The notes below the pieces were generated by a model. That model searched no databases and was not told the origin of the DNA. It saw only the letters and a list, made by a program, of their open reading frames with translations. Positions 61,220 to 64,000 of a DNA stretch of 64,000 nucleotides are shown here, one piece after another. Positions within the stretch are counted from its first letter, which is position 1. Every line of letters begins with the position of its first letter. The DNA comes from Rhizobium sp. Q54 (GTDB lineage Bacteria; Bacteroidota; Bacteroidia; Flavobacteriales; Flavobacteriaceae), in NCBI GenBank assembly GCA_943328505.2, contig CALQAH020000001.1:62001-126000 (forward strand), given 5' to 3'. A program made the translations under genes and the position numbers.

Positions 61220-62209
61220 TTAAGGTAAGGCATTTATAGCTGCTGTCAATTGGGCTTGAGTAACCACTGTGGTTTCACTTAAAGTAAAATTATAAACAGC
61301 ACCCTCAGAAATAGTTACTTGTTTAATAGCATATCGCGGCTTTCCGTTTTCTTCTGTAGCAAAAATGATATGACAATTTAAACCAATTGGAATTTGTCCA
61401 TAATGCTCACTGAATAATTCAGTAACATTGTCATAAGTATCTAATTTAGCTAAAGCATTCCCGTTTCCGTCATAATGTAAATATACAGCTGAGTTTAGAT
61501 TGTCATATCCTTCTGGAACAGAAACTAAAATAGTGGTTTTAGGTCTTAAATCATTATAAAAGCAATCTACATTAGTCCACCCAAAATTTCCAACAAAGGC
61601 ATAGTAAGCGGGACCTTCTATAAAAACGCCATTTTGTCCAAGTTGTTCTGTCTCGGCAACAGCCCATACAGAGTCATTCTCGACAAGATTCCATAAAGTC
61701 ATATCGGGGTTTCCACCATTATCATCCGTTAAATTAGTTGGTATTCCTAATGTGATTGAACCATTCAATTCTAATTGTTGTCCGTTTTGTGTAGCATTGA
61801 TGTAAAATTCTCCGCCAGATAGCAAAATAGATCTTTTACCGTCAGGCATTTTACCCATGGTATGTTTACCAGTAGCCACCATGTTACCTCCATCAAAAAT
61901 TTCAATGTATTTCAAATCAACAATACCTGTCACAGGATTTCCGTTTAAAGTTAAAGAACTTGCGCTAATAGTTAACACAACTCCCTTAACAGATGTAAAA
62001 CTTGCTGAACCATTTGTTGTATTGAATTGAAAATTTTGGATTAAAGAGGTGAGTGCCGAAGTTTTTATATTATTAAATTCAGCAGCAGTTGGAAAATTGC
62101 TCCCTTTATCGGAATTACTACAGCTAATAGTGAAAAGGATTAAAATTAAAGTAGCCAAAATAGAATGGGTTGCTTTTTTAGAGTTGAATTGTGTAATTAG
62201 GTCTTTCAT
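61220..62209 (-). CDS. hypothetical lipoprotein
   Basis: LILILFTISCSNSDKGS lipobox; 329 aa, no family recognised. Confidence 0.78.
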   Translation of the reverse strand: MKDLITQFNSKKATHSILATLILILFTISCSNSDKGSNFPTAAEFNNIKTSALTSLIQNFQFNTTNGSASFTSVKGVVLTISASSLTLNGNPVTGIVDLKYIEIFDGGNMVATGKHTMGKMPDGKRSILLSGGEFYINATQNGQQLELNGSITLGIPTNLTDDNGGNPDMTLWNLVENDSVWAVAETEQLGQNGVFIEGPAYYAFVGNFGWTNVDCFYNDLRPKTTILVSVPEGYDNLNSAVYLHYDGNGNALAKLDTYDNVTELFSEHYGQIPIGLNCHIIFATEENGKPRYAIKQVTISEGAVYNFTLSETTVVTQAQLTAAINALP

Positions 62210-62261
62210 AAGTGTTTTTTTATTATACTAAAATTCTGTGAAATTATTGCATTGTTTTTCT

Positions 62262-62269
62262 CAAATGTA
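62262..62269 (-). promoter_or_regulatory. -7 box (TACATTTG on - strand)
   Basis: CAAATGTA on + strand upstream of 62209. Confidence 0.45.
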
Positions 62270-62355
62270 GTAAAAAAAAATTACATTCTATTTGTATTGT
62301 AATTTGACAATTAAAATGTAATGTTTTTTGTTTATTTGTATAACATTTTTTTAAT

Positions 62356-63603
62356 ATGAAAAAAAACCAAAAGCAAGCGGCGATAGGATTTATTTTTATC
62401 ACCATGCTGATCGATATTACGGGCTGGGGAATTATCATTCCTGTGATTCCAAAATTAATTAAAGAATTAATCAATGGTGATATTAGCGAAGCTGCAAAAT
62501 ATGGAGGTTGGTTAACCTTTGCCTATGCCTTTACGCAATTTATTTTTGCCCCATTAATTGGAAACTTAAGTGATAAATTTGGAAGACGTCCCATTATTTT
62601 AATTTCGCTTTTTGCCTTTGCCTTAGATTATCTTTTATTGGCTTTTTCACCTACTATTGTTTGGTTATTCATAGGAAGAATAATTGCGGGTTTAACAGGC
62701 GCAAGCATCACAACAGCGTCTGCCTATATTGCCGATGTAAGCACACCTGAAAACCGAGCCAAAAACTTCGGAATGATTGGCGCTGCTTTTGGTTTGGGAT
62801 TTATTATTGGCCCTGTAATTGGAGGTTTGTTAGGACAATTTGGTTCACGAGTACCTTTTTATGCTGCTGCTGTTTTGTGTATGTTGAACTTCATATATGG
62901 GTATTTTATACTTCCTGAATCACTTTCAAAAGAAAATAGAAGAACTTTCGAATGGAAACGTGCCAATCCAATTGGAGCTTTTATAAACCTTAAAAAGCAT
63001 CCAACATTAATTGGTTTAATGCTTGCCATATTTTTGCTTTATGTTGGATCACATGCGGTACATAGTAATTGGTCATATTTTACTATGTATCGTTTCCATT
63101 GGGATGAAAAAATGGTTGGGATTTCTCTTGGTGCTGTCGGACTTTTAGTGGGAATAGTTCAAGGAGGATTAATTCGTTGGACAAGCCCAAGGTTGGGTAA
63201 TAATAAAAGTATTTATTTGGGATTAGCACTTTATACCCTTGGAATGTTACTTTTTGCCTTTGCAATTGATAGTTGGATGATGTTTGTGTTTTTAATTCCT
63301 TATTGCTTGGGAGGAATTGCTGGACCAGCATTACAAAGTGTGGTTTCTGGAAAAGTACCACCCAATGAACAAGGGGAAATTCAAGGAACATTAGCCAGTT
63401 TAATGAGTGCTTCAGCAATTATTGGCCCGCCTATGATGACCAATACTTTTTATTTTTTCACACATAAAGATGCACCATTTCAGTTTGCTGGTGCTCCGTT
63501 TATTTTAGGTGGATTTTTGATGTTGTTGAGTACGCTTATTGCGTATTATTCGTTGAGAAAAAAACCTACTTCAAATACAAACAGTGATTATAATAATCAA
63601 TAA
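62356..63603 (+). CDS. MFS transporter (TCR/Tet-like)
   Basis: [17 protein letters not shown] motif A; ~12 hydrophobic segments; [27 protein letters not shown]. Confidence 0.9.
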   Translation: MKKNQKQAAIGFIFITMLIDITGWGIIIPVIPKLIKELINGDISEAAKYGGWLTFAYAFTQFIFAPLIGNLSDKFGRRPIILISLFAFALDYLLLAFSPTIVWLFIGRIIAGLTGASITTASAYIADVSTPENRAKNFGMIGAAFGLGFIIGPVIGGLLGQFGSRVPFYAAAVLCMLNFIYGYFILPESLSKENRRTFEWKRANPIGAFINLKKHPTLIGLMLAIFLLYVGSHAVHSNWSYFTMYRFHWDEKMVGISLGAVGLLVGIVQGGLIRWTSPRLGNNKSIYLGLALYTLGMLLFAFAIDSWMMFVFLIPYCLGGIAGPALQSVVSGKVPPNEQGEIQGTLASLMSASAIIGPPMMTNTFYFFTHKDAPFQFAGAPFILGGFLMLLSTLIAYYSLRKKPTSNTNSDYNNQ

Positions 63604-64000
63604 TGCCTTTTCCCTCCAATAAAACATCGGCTCCAATAATGCCTTGAACGGGTTTGGCTTTGTATTGTTGTAACGCTTGATTCACGTGGGATAAATCAAA
63701 AATTACTAAGTGAAATTCATTTTCTTTCCAGCGACCAATTTTTAAAGTGTTGTTTTTGGCAATTTGAGTCAGCATTCCGGTAGCTCCAGCACCAGAAGCT
63801 TTTGTTTTTGATTTACCTGCTTTAAGTTTAAAAAGCTCAATACATTCAAAACCCACACAACTATTGGAAGCACCAGTATCTAGAATAAAATTTCCAGTGA
63901 CGCCATTAATAGTTGCTTTAATTAATAAATGCTGGGTTTTGGAAACTTTAAATTTTATTTTTTTGTAGTTTTCTTTGTTTAAAATTTCTTGAAGTTGTTT
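63566..64000 (-). CDS. retropepsin-like aspartyl protease (partial, runs off the window)
   Basis: Frame continues upstream of the listed [32 protein letters not shown] contains the DTGA active-site motif. Confidence 0.82.
   Translation of the reverse strand, partial: KQLQEILNKENYKKIKFKVSKTQHLLIKATINGVTGNFILDTGASNSCVGFECIELFKLKAGKSKTKASGAGATGMLTQIAKNNTLKIGRWKENEFHLVIFDLSHVNQALQQYKAKPVQGIIGADVLLEGKGIIDYYNHCLYLK

Noticed and set aside
62280-62322. ATTACATT...AATGTAAT inverted repeat as an operator
   Set aside because: Only 8-bp AT-rich arms with a 27-nt spacer; easily expected by chance in this composition.
63083-63418. 111-aa minus-strand ORF
   Set aside because: Antisense shadow inside the MFS transporter gene.

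Overview
The window is chromosomal DNA from a low-GC Bacteroidota, most likely a Flavobacterium-like flavobacterium. This is inferred from the gene content, the AT-rich composition and many TAnnTTTG-type -7 promoter boxes. Most of it is core metabolism: tyrosine/tryptophan catabolism (hmgA, hpd, tryptophan 2,3-dioxygenase, 3-hydroxyanthranilate dioxygenase), pgi, dinB, mfd, metG, a complete 14-gene nuoA-N operon, aspS, a TetR-regulated RND efflux operon, and sucA-sucB. No tRNA, rRNA, CRISPR, transposase or integrase was recognised. Points worth a second look: (1) a ~1.8 kb lipoprotein island bounded by two diverged copies of one gene's 3' end; (2) an S23/Avd-type four-helix-bundle gene, wrapped in short direct repeats, inserted between nuoF and nuoG, where the repeat encodes the last NuoF codons; (3) a structured interspersed repeat in the hmgA-hpd and sucA-sucB gaps, with a possible decayed third copy; (4) a candidate ~115-nt promoter-to-terminator RNA downstream of hpd; (5) a 12-nt operator-like word shared by the tetR promoter and the lipoprotein-mfd promoter; (6) a TonB receptor/DUF5689-like lipoprotein/secreted EEP-phosphatase locus. 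All product names come from reading the protein sequences by eye; no database search was run.
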